From Ficedula albicollis (taxonomy: Eukaryota; Chordata; Aves; Passeriformes; Muscicapidae), in assembly GCF_000247815.1 (NCBI RefSeq), contig NC_021673.1:50554250-50618249 (forward strand): a stretch of DNA of 64,000 nucleotides. The letters run 5' to 3'. This document shows, one piece after another, positions 38,621 to 53,694 of this stretch. How positions within the stretch are numbered: the first letter of the stretch is position 1; every line of letters starts with the position of its first letter. The notes beneath the pieces are model-generated. The model was not told the DNA's origin and did no database searches. It saw only the letters and a program-made list of their open reading frames with translations. A program made the translations under genes and the position numbers.

Positions 38621-41600
38621 GCATGGCTGACCCACATGCAGACTGCCAGGAATCCACTTGAATTATAACAGAAACCATTAAGTAAGGGACTGTGACCTTA
38701 GGCGTTGTTTCAGTGCCAGTTTAAACTGGTCCAAGCCCCCTTGATGGTGGGAAAGGCAGCCCTATCCTCTCTGTCCCTCTTTGGCATTGGCCTCTGAGGC
38801 CTCTGAAGGTACAATTATGGCTTTCACATGCAGGGAAAGAGAGGAGGTCACTTCCTCTTCTCCCGCCCGAGCTACTCCACGTGGCCCCCATCTTGTCCCC
38901 CGTGCCAGACCCTGCACACACAGACCACTTGGGCTGATTTAATGGGCTAAATGACAAAACTGGTGTCAGTGAGCTGGGCTGGCTCACTAATCCTATGGGA
39001 AGCGTAACAACCTCCATCAGTCTGCCCCTCTGATATTGGGAGGGTTCACCTTACCCTAAACTGAAGGCCACTGTGGACACAGGCAGTCCTTTTCTTCCCC
39101 ACTGTCATGTATACAATTCTTCTCTTACACCAGAGCTGTTTTTTACTTATCTTCACTTAAACAGTTCAGAAAGATAATATTTTTATTCATTTTTCTCCCT
39201 TTTTAAAAATCGCATAACCAGCTTTCTGCTGGTTCGGATTACTAAATTTTCTTACTCTGGGGTTAAACAAGTACCAAAGTTAGAGCAGGTAAAGAAGCAG
39301 ACAGCTGGAAGATTGATGGGGAAGATGAGACCTTTCAGTCAATGACAGCCTTTGTATTATGAAAACTCAACTTGGATTCAAGACAGCAGAGTCTAGTAGT
39401 CTCACTTTTGTTGTTAGTCCTTACACTGGGGAAAAGTGAACCTGCAGGAAAGCAAGGTACTCCCTTCATCTGGCTGCTGGATTGAGGAACCACACCTGCA
39501 AATTGCTGCTTCACAGCAGTGTAAACCAAACTAAATTGGTGCTACAGTGTTCCTACTTGGCAGGAGGCAAAACAACAAGCGGCCTTTTGTTGATTTCAGT
39601 GAGATGGAGCAAACTGAGGATCCTATGCTTCATCAATCCCCAGGCATTACAATAATGAAAATGGGTAAAAAGATTAAAGATGTCTTTAAAACAGAAATGC
39701 ATGTACTTATTTTGAGCTTATTGTAATTTACAAAAAGATTATGAACTGCTCATCATGTTTTCACAATGGATTTCCCTGTGCACTTACAAAAAAATGGAAT
39801 TTTGGAGCTGAATAATTTTTGTCTTGTGTGTACACTGCCACGTATGAAGATACGGAATTCCAGGCTGCTTTTCTAGGAAAATGGGATCCAAGAAACTTGC
39901 AGAAGTCAAAAAATAAATTTCAGAAAAATAAAACTGGATTGCTATATTTTTTATCACTACACTAGAATCTGATTCACTAGTGTTTAAAAAGCAAATATCT
40001 TACTATGGAAGTTTTAAAAGTAATTGTTGACCTAATAATATTGGTTATATAGAAAAGAACTGAGTAGATGATACTGCACTCTTGGAGTATTAACAACTGT
40101 AAGCAATTTCTGTCCTTGTCCAAACATCTGAAAAAAAAACAAACCAAGTGATATAAAATTAATTTTTCATTACTGTCCAAGTTAAGGTCAATTGCTGAAG
40201 AAAGAAAATCCTAAGCAAAAAGAGGGGATAAAGGTTGTGGCACTACTTTTTTGAATTTCTCTCAATTCAAAGCAAATACATTGATTAGGTAACCCAGTTG
40301 CTGTGACTAGCACTGAAACTGAGGGGGAGGGTGAAGTATAGTAAGATACGCACTTGAAATATCAAAACTATTTTGTCAACTCAAAGACGGCATTGCAAAG
40401 CTATGCTAAGGGTAAAAAGTCATGCTAGACTATGTGGCCTTTCTTTTTTTTCCCCATTTTACGTAATAAGTGTTTTCTTAAAAACCACAGTAGAATATAA
40501 TTGCCTTGCTGTAAAATCAAAGGATTGGAGCACTGTATTTCATCTTGTGATCCTGTGACTACCTGCCATGACTAGTGCCTTTATACAGTACTGATTATGG
40601 ATATACTGTGTTAATGTACTGTTACTGATATAGCTGCAGAAGATGGGTAGCCTTTTTATTCCCGAGGTGTTTTGCTAAGATTAAGGCAATTTAATTTAAG
40701 CCTAGCACTGAGAGAATTTTTTTTTTTTTTCCTGTGGGATCAATAAACATAGCATTGGTTGACTTTTTCCTCTGGAAACAAATAGCTTCTGGATACTCAT
40801 TTCCTTTTTTAGCAAGGCAGGAGTAGAACTCCAACACTGAATCTAGAGCAGTCCCTCAGCTTGGACAAACGACATGGTTTCGTTGTAGATGTTCTCACAG
40901 AGTCCTCTGGACTTTATACCTAGGGATGTGGGCTGGGCTCCAAAACTAAGGCATTTTCATTCAAGCCAAAGATCTTTTAAAGCTTCTTATTCTCAGTTAA
41001 GGAGATTGCTTCCTTTGGAATGCAATCTTTTTGATATGCAAGCATGTGAGCATAAATCCACTGCTCTTGTGTATTTGTACAATGCATAATATTTTGTAGA
41101 GCAATTCAGCCCTGTAATTGAATGCAGAATCAGAATTTCCTTCAGTCTTCTCAATGTGACTTGCAAGCACTCAGAGCAATTACAGCAGGAACTGAGGTAA
41201 ATGACACTAATACAGTGAGGCACATTTCCAACTTGAATTGTACACCAAACCTGTTGCTATGTCCCCATCTTATCTGAGTGTGCTGCACAATTCTCCCACA
41301 TACTATCCTGTTCTGAAAAAGGCAAGAATCCTACCAGCAGACTTGAGAGGGAGGATGCCGTGCTTTTTGTTCCTTAGGCTGATAAGAAAGCACTCAGCGT
41401 GCTTTAGGCTCTGTTCTACCCTCCTTCCCTTGCTAGCAGTAAACCTTAACAGGCTCAGAGCTCATGCAACCTGGTTATTGATCTTCTGTAGCAGGCCTGT
41501 CAGTCAGTGCAGCAGAAAAGCTACTTCTGCAGACTGGCTTCCCCTTCTGAGAAACCCTACTCACACAGAGGATATGATCCCGTCGGTGAAAGAACCATAA

Positions 41601-43900
41601 AAATCCCCTAAAAAGCCTCAGATAAAAAGTTCTCTTAATTACAAATAGCAATCACAGGCCATAATAATAAAAATAGAGTGAATTTAAATGAGTCACTCAG
41701 GAAGTTCTCATAAATTACACTTGATGTAGCCTAGGTTGACACTGAAGAAACCTATGAGAAAGTTGTCCTTCCTGTTTGATTCCCCAGGAGCTGGGTCAGT
41801 ACTTCTACAACATTTTCCATCCTGAGTGACTTGAATCAAATGTTCAGGTTGCATCTTGGATGTAGTGTCCTTCAGTCATGTACCACCTTTTAATGTCTTC
41901 TGGAAGAACCATAGGCTATTATTTTTTTATAAGCTGGAGATCAATACACTGAGGGTTTTCTCGATACTGTCAAGAGCTAAAAAACTGTGCTATTTTAAGC
42001 AGAAATGTGTCAGACTTTGTTATCTATGCTGTGTAAGTATTTATTTTGCATCTTTTCTGTCATTCATTGCAAAAGAATAATGTGCATCCTTTCAAGCGGA
42101 ATTTATCACTATCGTTAACTTTAAAGTATAATTTGAATTCCTTCCTCTGAGATTAACAATGTCAGAATAATTAAGTAATAAATATCTTTTGAATATAAAT
42201 AAATAATCCATGAAGGAATGTTCTGATGATGATGTTGCAATGTATGTACCAAACTAGTTGACAACTTGCACATTTTTCTCACAAGGTCTTAAAGATGAAA
42301 TCAGATGTAACCGTATTAAAAATGTACTTGGTGAACTTAGCTACATTTGTGCTTGTACCATGAATGTTCTTGAAATTACATATTTAACAGAGATTGCTTT
42401 CATATGCTTATTTATGAAACAGTCAGGAGCTGAAACTACTAGTCTGGTATTTTACCTGTACATACAAAGTTAATTTGATCACAGAAATGAGGTATGAGGG
42501 GGGGATCAGTCTGATGCCTGATTACTGGATTACTTCAAGGCATTAATTTGTTCCTTATTGTAAAATATGTTTTAACATGCAGACACTGCAATTAAATAAT
42601 TCACCCTGATAAATCTTTTATGAGTCATTTGCTAATTTTCTTGATTCATATGATATAGAGAAGGAAGAACAAATTAAAAACTATAGGCAATGAAAAATAG
42701 TGTCAGAATTAACGTGTGACAACTTCTCTTTCATCATGTTAGTCTACCATGCCTTATATAATTACTCAAAGCACTGGTGCATAACTTAGCATCCTTTAAG
42801 CCCTTCTTGCACAGCGACAGAGATACTTGTCTCTAGTGACAGAAGTACTTGACTGCGGTTTGTCAAGCAAAGATGTGTTTCTGTTTTGTGCAGCAGCTTA
42901 TTTGCTAGACTTTTATCAATTATGATTTTGTATCTTTAAATTTCTATGGAGGAATATAGTATGCCAGTGTTCTGTGTAAAACCTTAATTGCTGTATAATG
43001 ATTTCATGTCATGTTGGAAAAAATCTGGGATGCAATAGTCCATTGATATAAAATTTTCTGAATTTTTAAACTTAATAAATTCAACTTCTAGTTAAAATAC
43101 CTGTGAGAACTATTTCAAATTAGATGCAATTACCTTTGTATTGTAATGCTACTCTTTGTAACAGCAGCATAAAAGAACTAGAAAGGATCCAAACTACTTG
43201 TGTCATCTGACCTGAAAAATAAAATCTGGTGAGCACACAGTGTACTGCAGAGCAGTGTCAAGGGACGTGTAGCTGGGTGCATTTTGGCCTTGGAATGGCA
43301 AAATCCATGTTCTTGCAAAACAAATCATGACATTTTCATTATCTGCAGGAAGACTGCAAGACACTGAAGATACTGAAGGATGGAATCTTTCTCATTACAT
43401 AGATACAACTTTCCAAACCAGGCAGAGCAGTGATACTCATCCTGGTAACACTAGTGCAGTGCCAGACTCTGCCCCCATTTACACAAAACAACCCACTTCT
43501 CACTGCATAGGAATGAGAAAGGGAAGAGAAAAACACGTATGATCTGATCTGTTGGCCTCTGGTTGGGCTTGCTTTTGTTTCTGTAATGCGAGTCCTTCTA
43601 TAAATAGGACAGACTAAGCAGTCGTTTACTAGTCATGGAATTCCTACATCAATAGCATTGATCCAAGAAAGGTTTTCTCAGCTAAGAAATTGCAGAGTTC
43701 TTCCTCAAATGGGGAGAACGTTTTCTACACATACATGTGGTTTAACGCATACAGACTCATTTACATACGTATAGTTTAAAATTACTTTTTTTTTCGTAAA
43801 GAATTGTACGCATTTACGTGCTGGGATTAAGCTGGCTGATTTTTTTTGGCTATTGCCCGATTCTGACGTGTTTCTCCGCTGTAGGTTGCTGAAGTCGTCT
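38621..43900. other. Intergenic DNA, nothing recognised
   Basis: AT-rich intergenic sequence between CLASP2 and PDCD6IP. Frames up to 120 codons (for example 41238-41600) have no family similarity, splice context or supporting composition. No repeats were recognised with confidence. Confidence 0.6.
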
Positions 43901-43911
43901 GGCCGCTTGAG

Positions 43912-43926
43912 AGCTCCCTCTCGTGG
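43912..43926 (-). promoter_or_regulatory. CTCF-like motif
   Basis: The minus strand reads CCACGAGAGGGAGCT, matching the CTCF core consensus at all but about two positions. It lies in the middle of the interval between two divergent genes. It is a single motif match only. Confidence 0.3.
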
Positions 43927-44439
43927 TGAACTCTACTCTAAGGAGATTCCCTATCGAAGGCATTAGGCTGGAATTTAACCTACCGTATCTACTACTGATA
44001 ACGGTGTGCAGCGAAACAAAGAAGTCAAGCTTGCAGTTATTGCAGATTTTTTTTTCTTGGCTGTCTGCCCTTCTCACATAGAAGCCTACTGGTTTGTATG
44101 GATGCCAAAAAAAAAAAATCAATTGGTATTTTAGGGGGGAATTTCTGTAAATAAGTATACATATGAAAGAAATGTAAGTATTCAACTGTGTTCTAAGGGA
44201 AAAAAATTGTCATGATTTTTTTTCTTTTTTTTTGCCCTAAAAAGAGTAACTTACTGTCCTTCTCTAGAATAGTTAGGGTCTCTTGTATCTGGTGCTGCTG
44301 AACCTGCTGCTTAAAGCACACTGTAATTACTATGGCCATCAGCAGCTTTGACCAAATACCCACTGTTATGGGTCTGTGCTGTATAAGGGTATATTTTTAT
44401 TAAATTTATTTGCAGTTCAGAACTGTCACCCGTTCTGTG

Positions 44440-44720
44440 CAGGAGAAGAGTTTCAGAAAGAAAGGTTCAGGCGTTCTCCTCTCGCCTTCCCTTCCTCCCC
44501 CACCCCAGGTCGTGACCTCACCTGGGAAAAGTCGTGCACCTGCAGCATGACGGGCTAAAGCAGCAGTCACAAACGCCGCAAACCTCTCGCACACCGTGGT
44601 GGGGCCGTCGCAGCTGGCTCTTTGCGTCTCCTGTGAGAGATGCTGAGCCACGGCTTTTTGGTATCTGCACCGACCGACACGGCGGTGCGAGAGCTGCTCC
44701 GGAGAATGCACAAAATGCAG
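44440..44720. promoter_or_regulatory. Small intergenic CpG-enriched patch
   Basis: About 280 bp with many CpG (GTCGTGACC, AACGCCGC, GGGGCCGTCGCAGC, CACCGACCGACACGGCGGTG) in AT-rich surroundings, some 500 bp from the CTCF-like motif. It could be a distal regulatory element or an unannotated non-coding promoter. Frames within it are not convincing genes. Confidence 0.35.
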
Positions 44721-47700
44721 CAATGGAGAATTGTTTTCCTATGGCTAAAGTGATAACCTGTACAAATCTCCCAAGATAGGTAGGATTATATATTTTAGAA
44801 CGAATATTTAAATGAGATAAATAGCCGTAAACGCAGCCCTGAAAATAGTAAGTCGAGTAAAATAGTGGGGAAAGTAAAGCAGATTAAGGGGGAAGACAGG
44901 AAGATTTTTATTATTTTATTAAAATTAAAGTGTAATTGTAAAAATGTAATATAATTCTTACAATTTAAAAGAGAAATTGTTATATAAATATATATGCACA
45001 AATTTAATAAAAAACCCACCGTATTTCAAATATTTTTTCAGAATAGCCTACAACTTTTCTTTGGTGTTTATTGAACCTATGTAGATTTTCAGTTATTTCC
45101 ACATAAATCCTATAGCCACTAATTTTAGTAGTGAACTTGACAATGCTGGGTTAATGATTTGTCTTAATGATCTTAAAATTCTTTTCCATCCTAAATGATG
45201 CCATTATTTTAAATTACTTACTGCTAGCAGATATCTTTCTACACTCCCATATAAGGAATTTGATACTCATTTGCCCTAATTCATAAAGTTGCAGTTAGAA
45301 CTTCCATAAGCCAATGCTTAGGTGCCAATTTATTGATATTTTATTTAAAAATTAAGTACTTTACCATTTCTACATTCTATAAGAGAAATGGTGAATGTAC
45401 AGATTGGAAACACAGACACTTTGAAGAGACAAAATTTCTTAGAGTCAGATTATGAATAGGGATTTTGTTCCCCTTTTAGAGACTCTATTTTTCCACTGAG
45501 AGAACTCAGTTATCCACGCTGCAGGTCTGGGGAACTATTTCACTAAAGATGAATCAAGAAAAGATATGTCACAATATAGGAAACACTATAACTTTTTAAA
45601 AATATAAAATCCCAAGTAATATCACGCAAATTTGTGGCAGCAACAGCAGAATCTTTTTAATCTGCTTTTGAGTGAGTAATGATGATGTCTGAGATGTCTC
45701 AATTATGAATTCCCTTTTTTTTTCAATATTGCATGAGTCACAGCAGACACTCTTGTATTCATTGCCAGCATTTAAAGACAATAATCAGCCTATTTAGAAG
45801 TAAATTCCTATTGAAATCAAAATTTCAGCCTACGAGTGTTTCTGCAAACAAACGTACCCCGTGCTATGGATTTTCCAGAACATACCCCCCATGCCTAAGT
45901 GGGCAAGCATGTCAGTGCTCTGAGTGACAGCAAAGGGAAAGCCCTATCACCCCCAGCATGGTACACACCTATCTTGCCGTGGGTGTTTGAACCATCCCGT
46001 GTTGACTCCAATAGTTACCATGCCAGACACTCATAGCAAATCAAGAATGTATAGAAGTGAGGGAGACTAGCTAAAAAAAGTAATCTATAACCAGACTTTT
46101 AGTTTGTTCAGTTTAGATACCCTGCCCACACTAAACATTTTGGCTCATTTTAAACTAGTTTAAATGCCAATCTACAGCCTGATCCTTTTGTAAGGAAAAG
46201 ACTGTGCAACCTCTGCTAAAATAATATCAGTTTAGTGACCAATTTAGTAGCTTGTGTTTTTTTAATAAAACGGTGTTCTTTATTCTTAGGTCTTGACAAC
46301 ATAACTTTTATTTAAGGATCATGGTATCAGACAAATGGATGCTGTAGTAGGTTCACGTCGAAGGGAAGGAAAGCCACCAGCTGGGCAAGCTGGAGTAGGG
46401 ATCCCACTGAGCCCTGTGCTGGAGCAAGGTGAGCAGAGCTGTCTCCTGGCAGTGCCAGGGTCAGCCAGCAGCTGGGGGGCTGCCACAGCAGTCATAAGGC
46501 AGATTCCAGGTCAAGACAGGTGTCTGACTTGGGCACACCATGTACCTCTGCTGAGGGCAACAGATGGAGCTTAAGCACTTCTCCCAAGTGAAGCAAGGAG
46601 GCCTCCAAGGGGGCTTCTCAAAGCTCTTTCTCATCCATCAACTTTTCACAAAACTTGTAGAGCTATACCACGTCATTGCTGGCATCCAGCACAGGCAGTC
46701 AGGCCTCTGCTGGGGAAATGCACTCAAGGATCCTCATACTGTGGATTTAATGGTATTTTTGCGGTCTCTGACTTCTTGCTTGCAATTAAAATAAGCTAGT
46801 TTCTTACCTTTGTATATACTCTCTTGTTTTCTGAAGTGCAAAAATACAGGTTTCTTTATGTGTATGAAAATGTAAGCGTTCTTTCGTCTCAAATGCTTTG
46901 AACATTTGAATGTATAACTCCTATCCCACTTCTGTTACAAAGCTACATGGCAAAGGAGGAAGAGCAGTAGAACCAGTCCCTCCAAACTATGGATTTGAGA
47001 TGGACCTGAATGATAACATCTAAAATTTCAACACAGAATCTGATTTTCCACCCGCAGTTCACTTTTATTAATCTCTGTGGCTTTGCTGTAGGACCATTGG
47101 AAGTCTAAGGACTAGTTTCAAAACTTTAGCTGCCGACTTGCATTGAGATTCAGAAATCCAGAAAATCCTGTTATGATGAGGCTTAGTGTCAATTCTTACC
47201 TAAGCATAACTTTCCTTGAGTGAAATGAGCTGCTGGAGTATGAACTTCTGAAGTATGCCCAAAAATAGGAACGAAGCACACCTTGGCAATGGCTACAATT
47301 CCTCATATTTATGAAAGCAATCCTAGGGAATGCTGACATTTTCAAAGCTGGCATCCAGTTACATGTATATTTGGGAAAAAAAAAAAAGGCGCATACTTCA
47401 ACAGAAACTGCTTTATTCTCCCAACCTTATTTTTCTGAAGCATGTATGGTGAAAGTGTTTCCAATAATCCACCTTACTTCTTCAAGAAAACACTTTAATC
47501 AAACAGATTTAGTTAACTGGAAGACTTCTGGAAAACTTTGACATTTCTCACATTTTGTAGCACTACTTTCTTTTCCCTGGAATCCTGGAAGTTCCACAAT
47601 GACTGTGCTCTCTGGGTTTCACAGGGACAGACTAGACCAGCAACATGCTCCTTCTTTGATGCAATGTAATCGATATCTTGATGCTGATTCAAGAAGTGCT

Positions 47701-50329
47701 AACTTGAGCCTAGAGAATGAAGCAGATACGCTGACTATGTCTATACTCCCTTTGAGATTACTCTATCCATGTTCACACTGCTGACTGCAACATGCTTCTA
47801 GATATGTCCATATATAGGGATATGCTATAGTTACATTAGAAAGAGAAATCAGACCTTTTGCCTTTGAAACCATTTTTGAGTGCGTATTTGTGCAACCTGA
47901 TGTGTTTCAAGATCCATGTTTGTGCAGACCAAAAGCTGCCTTCAAGGCAGTGTTGCAGGAAGAACAGTGTTTGTGAGGTTATGTGACCATCTTCTGGGCC
48001 AGGCCAGGAGCTTTATGCAAGGAGTGTTGTGTTATTCAATACAAAATACTTTTCCTGTTCTCATTAGCATAAGTTATAGCCAGAACCTGTCACAGTCAGC
48101 TCCAGAGAGTCTTGCTTGGCAGTGTTTGGTGTCCCAGGGTCTGGTGCTCAGCTGGCCTTGCTGGAGAAACGTCTGCAGCTGCAGATGAAAGCCAAGGCGC
48201 AAACAGGAATAGCTGCTGTGGTTGTGTTTGTCTACTACCAACACTGCTTTGTGCTTGTCACTGTAAGTGCAGGGCAGACTCTGGCTCAAATAGTCACCCA
48301 AGCACTTGGCCCTTCTGGAGCTGGAGTGTGACCTACTCTTCTGTGCCTTTTCACCGTGTAGTCAGCCTAGCAAACAGGACAGCTGAATAGCCCACCTGTG
48401 CTGCATGGATACCCGAAGAAGCATGTGGGAGGTGAAGGTGGGAGCTGATGGTGCAGCAGGGCCCAGACCTCCCTCTTGTATGCATTGATGGACATGTGAG
48501 GAGAATTGTCTGCTGCTTTACTGATGTTGCCCTCTCTGCCTCAGGGTGTGCATAAATAATTGATGGTGTACACTCAGAGGTTCTGGCCTCAGGAAGTACA
48601 CAGTCTAGAATGGAAATACAGCTGAGACCACAAAATCTTTATTAGAAATCCTTGTTTTAAATATACTCTATCTTCCTTGCTGAGACATGGACATTACGTG
48701 AAAAGCCAAGAACACAATTATCACAAAAAGTTTTCCTGAGTCATAACTGCATCCAGTAGTCCATATCAATGACTAATCCAAACAATATTCTTCCACAAAA
48801 AGGAAAGATAATGCAAATTATATTTCACAGAACTGGGCAATAGCTATGTAATCATTGCTTGAATCCAATCTTTATCAGCTTTAAAATGTGTCTGTAATCT
48901 CTCCTTATAAGCATATAGATCTCAGCAGGTGTTTTGCCTGAAGGGTTGTACTGCAGCGGGCTGTCTGAGAGCAATCAAGCCAAGACACATCATATGGTTT
49001 CAGTTTAAAACTGTTCCAGCTATTTTAATTATTTCCAGCTGTAATTAACTAAGTTCAGCTACCATTACTAACTCCTATTTAATGTACCACCACTACAGTT
49101 TAATTGCAGATTTACTTTCTTTCCATAACCACTAACTAGCTGTTGGTTCTATGAACCCTGTTTTTCTCCCACTCTGATAAACTTCCATTATATGATAAAA
49201 TCTGACTTAATTTTAAAAGTGTCCTGGTCACTGTTTTTTATTTAATGTGTCAGTAATCATAAAAAGAGGGCTAATCTTGCAACAAGGAGAAAATCCAATA
49301 TTAAATTACATAGCAGCTTTGTACACTGTAATCTTTTCACTCTGAGAGATTAATTTTATCAGCATGGCATTTGCAGCTGGTAGTAGATTCAAGAGATACA
49401 CTACTGCTCTCAGGAAATAAGTCAAAATCATGGCATGAATATTATCATTTTTATCTTTATCTTGTGGCTAGGAAAAATGAGTTCTCTATCATTTTTATCA
49501 GTATCCCCTATTTATTTAGGCAAAGCTGAGAGTAATGGTGGAAACGTGATTAACATTTTTTAAATTTTTTTTCATGGTAATTGTTTTTAAAACTTTTTTC
49601 ATTCCTTTCTATAAGTGATTTTTTTTAAGTTAGGAGGAGAAAAGTGCATTTTTCCCCTTGATGGTGACAATGTCGTGTGTTGCACAGCAACAGTGGCGTG
49701 ACAGCTGCCTCTGTGTTGAAATGCAGAGCTAACTGGCTTGCAGCAGTGCTTCTAGAGGCTTTTGCTCTTAGAAAAAAAGCCTCTGGGGCTTCTGCTGGGG
49801 CTACCTCAGGAATCTCTGCACTGCAAATTAAATAAATGACCTTACACATTTCCATCTATTTTCATCTGTTAGCTCTTTACAGTTATATGGTGCTTCAGAC
49901 AGAATTTCTCTTTTTGCACATGCAGTATTTCATGCAGTTGTGTTCTTCCTTTGCAGCACACTAATATTGAGAACACTACATAACAGAGGCAGAGTCAGAC
50001 AGCTTAGTTCCCTTCAGGTGCAGTACAGAGCAGAAAGCAAATGGAAGGAATAGGTATTTATCTCCATTCCAAAGTTGCCACAGGCCAGTTTGGTTCCTGG
50101 AAAAATTCCAGCTACCCTGGAATTGCCCTAACTTGTTGCCCTAACTTGTACCATAATTGCTGTGTTTTCCATAGGACTTTTCAGCTCTCTGCATGACAGG
50201 TACTGAAGAACATCCCAGCCACACCCCAGACTGCTCTCATGCTGGCTTACACATGGAAAGATCTTTAGCAAATATTGCTAAATATAATTGGCAGCCCAGA
50301 GTAAAACAACACGTGAGTTAGAGCAATGG
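44721..50329. other. Intergenic DNA, nothing recognised
   Basis: Mostly AT-rich. No gene, RNA or transposon was identified with confidence. Short frames around 46335, 46564 and 48112 are isolated and lack family similarity. Confidence 0.6.
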
Positions 50330-50426
50330 GGTAAGAGAGGAGGGGGGAGGGGGAGAAGGCAAAGATGGAGAGGGATGAGAGAGGAAAAGAGAGAGAGAGA
50401 GAGACAAGGAGAGAGAGAGAGAGAGC
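50330..50426. repeat. (GA)n-rich purine microsatellite
   Basis: GGTAAGAGAGGAGGGGGG leads into long GAGAGAGA runs, separated by ACAAGG, ending at about 50426. The plus strand is almost pure purine. Such tracts impede sequencing, which may be relevant to the G homopolymer starting 115 bp downstream. Confidence 0.85.
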
Positions 50427-50540
50427 AAAAAGAACAGAGCGATCTCCCATTTACAAAACTTTAAATCTTTTTCTATTATGAATATTCTAATTCCCACTTA
50501 ACCAATCTAATACAAGATACAAATTCTATAGCATTTGCAT

Positions 50541-50985
<445 letters not shown>

Positions 50986-52160
50986 CTATCCCATTGTCCT
51001 GTGGTTATTCAGTAACTGTGGTTTGGTATTTCGAAAGTGGCCTTCATTTCCATCATATCCATGGCTTCTAAATTCTCAGAATCGAACGTCCATATCTGTG
51101 GGGTTCACCCCCAGTATGTTCGCCAACATCTACCCATCCAGCATTTTTTTTTTTTTTTTTGGGAAGATCTCTTCTGGTGCAGGCAGAATGCGAAAAAAGC
51201 AAAAGAGGAAAGTCAGGGGCAGCTAATGTCCACAATATGTTAATAAATTCTACTGCAAGAGAAATCCCTGGTTCTCTTTCTGGGCCTAGCATGAGAGTTC
51301 TTCTGGCAAATAACTTCTGTGGTACGTTTATGATAGGTCTATTAATATATAATTGCTTCAATTATTGTCTAACTTAACAAAGTGTTCCTAAATCTTTGCA
51401 AAGACCCTTGCATGCATCTATGGTTATTTATTAGATATTATGACAAGTGTTCCTTATGTCCCTCATCAAATATCCAAAAACCCTAAAAATTTTACATTCA
51501 CCTATTTAGGACACCCTAAGCTTGCTGCTTTTTCACAAGTATTGTGTCATCACCTCAGCTTCCAATAATTTCCTACAGTCCTCCATTCTTTACAGTATTC
51601 CCTTTTCCATTTCCTATAGAGTCACCGTTCTGAATTCCTCCATTTCCCTGCACATAATCTGGTTAATATGCCATTCTCAAATATGTTTTATTATTCCATG
51701 TGTGCAAGGGAGAGCACAGGAGAGGAAACGAGCTGCAGCAACCTTTTTGTTTGTCAGTGATGAAATGTGGCGTCAGCAAATTGTCACAGCCCAAGAGTGG
51801 AGATGATTGGGTACAACTATAACACTCCTGAAAAAAAAATTCTGGTGAGCCTTAAGTTTTCACCTTTAATTTTTTACCTTTGCTCTTAACAAATAATACA
51901 TCTGAAGTAAAATTTCTGATCTCTTACTGAGCTGTTTTTCTGGCAATTACTTTGATGTGAGTATATTTTGATCTTACATATCAGTTTTATACAGGAGGAG
52001 AGAGTTACCATTGAATCACTGCATACATTTCCGGACAATAAAACACAACGTTTAAAGAATTAGCATATAAACACTAGGTACATTGAATGAAAAGTTATAT
52101 TGAATCATCTGCATAGTAGAGAAAAAATTCTTTAGCTGCTTCATCCCTGCAAACAGGCAC
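50986..52160. other. Intergenic DNA, nothing recognised
   Basis: AT-rich sequence with a T run near 51147. No gene or repeat was recognised. Confidence 0.55.
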
Positions 52161-52341
52161 TGATAAAGTATTACTATGCCAAGCAGGTAATACTGGTAAG
52201 ATCAAAATGGAAAAAGTGACATGCATGAGGTGGAACATAAAGTATTACTATGCCAAGCAGGTATGATAAAGTATTACTATGCCAAGCAGGTAATACTGGT
52301 AAGATCAAAATGGAAAAAGTGACATGCATGAGGTGGAACAA
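52161..52341. repeat. Compound tandem duplication (103-bp unit plus 28-bp partial copy)
   Basis: TGATAAAGTATTACTATGCC begins at 52161 and again at 52264, each followed by AAGCAGGTAATACTGGTAAG and ending GAGGTGGAACA. Between them, 52236-52263 is a third, partial copy (ATAAAGTATTACTATGCCAA and AGCAGGTA). The nesting suggests two successive slippage or template-switch events. Confidence 0.92.
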
Positions 52342-53558
52342 AACACACCCTGGGAAAATTAATTGACCTGCTATGATGACTCACATGTAGCTAACCAATC
52401 CAAAGTACATTCTTTGAAGCCTGTGAAAAGTGGAGGAAGCAGATGCTGTAAGTGCATGTAGTCAATAGGGTACAGAAAGGATATACAAGACCAGAAGCCT
52501 GAAAGTAGACAGGCACATGTACATCTGGTATTATTAGAGTTAACAGAAACATGAAGGATTTTACCAGTAGAGAAATGGTTAGCCTTTGATTTTAACTTTG
52601 TGAAATTCACTTTCTATCCTAGAGTGATTCCAAGGGCAATTTAAGGTCACTTCTGCTTAGTCATAGTTAAATTCCTGGCTAAGTAGGTTGGAGGTAACGC
52701 CAGCTGATTGCTGATAAGCCTGTCAATGCTTGCAAGAGAGTGCATAGTAATTAGGCATTCATTTAAACATAATATTGGAAGTAGGAGTAACCTCTGTTGT
52801 ATTCCTTGAATTATCTTTTTTGTGTATGTCACCACCTCTGTATCTGAAAGGAAAGGAAACAGAGTTAAGTATCTAGGTCTACCAACATACTAGTTTGGAA
52901 GGAAACACTGTAGTTTATACATCAGCCTGAATGGAAATTGCATGTACAAGTCAGCTGAATGCCAGATTCTACAGAAGGAAATTCTACTTAATGAATTCAT
53001 TAGAAAAATTTCAATCTGTGTATATGACACCAAGAACTTTCTGGACATGCAGAGGGCATCCATGAAGTAAGTATTAGGGATAAACTCATCAGCTTGTAAA
53101 ATATAATTTGCATGATAAATTCCTTACTGTAAGGTTTACATAGTAGCATTAGTCAATCCCTGTCCCTGGCTACTTTATGCCAGGATGAATCATATATGAC
53201 AAATGGTGCACTGAAATCTGCCCTAATTTGTGTAACTTTTGCAAAGGTGTTGACTGAAGTGCGGTGTCATACCACAAACTGGCTCATCCAGTGTCTCTCA
53301 AACTCTCCTCTTTAGTGTCTGAGTCAGACAATGGGAGGTCCTGTGAATGTCCTACAATAAGAAACAATGTAAGCCACAGTTATCTCCTCTGATAGAAAAA
53401 AAATAGAAAAAGGCAAGTATTGTAAAAATGCCCTTCATCATTCTCTCCTTCCATTTTTTGTTCAAAAGCACACTACTAATACTGCATTTTGTTGCCTGCT
53501 TGTACCACATACATTTTTATACAGCCAGGAGAACAATGAAATAGACTAAACATTTTTT

Positions 53559-53694
53559 GCAGATTGCACTAGCACAAGTTTGGCTATAATTTCTCCTTTG
53601 AACATTGCCAAGCAATCTTATTTTTTTGCAGATTGCACTAGCACAAGTTTGACTATAATTTCTCCTTTGAACATTGCCAAGCAAACATCTTTAG
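53559..53694. repeat. Two-copy tandem duplication, 79-bp unit
   Basis: GCAGATTGCACTAGCACAAG at 53559 and near 53638, each running through TAATTTCTCCTTTGAACATT to GCCAAGCAA. One visible difference is TTTGGCT versus TTTGACT. Confidence 0.92.
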
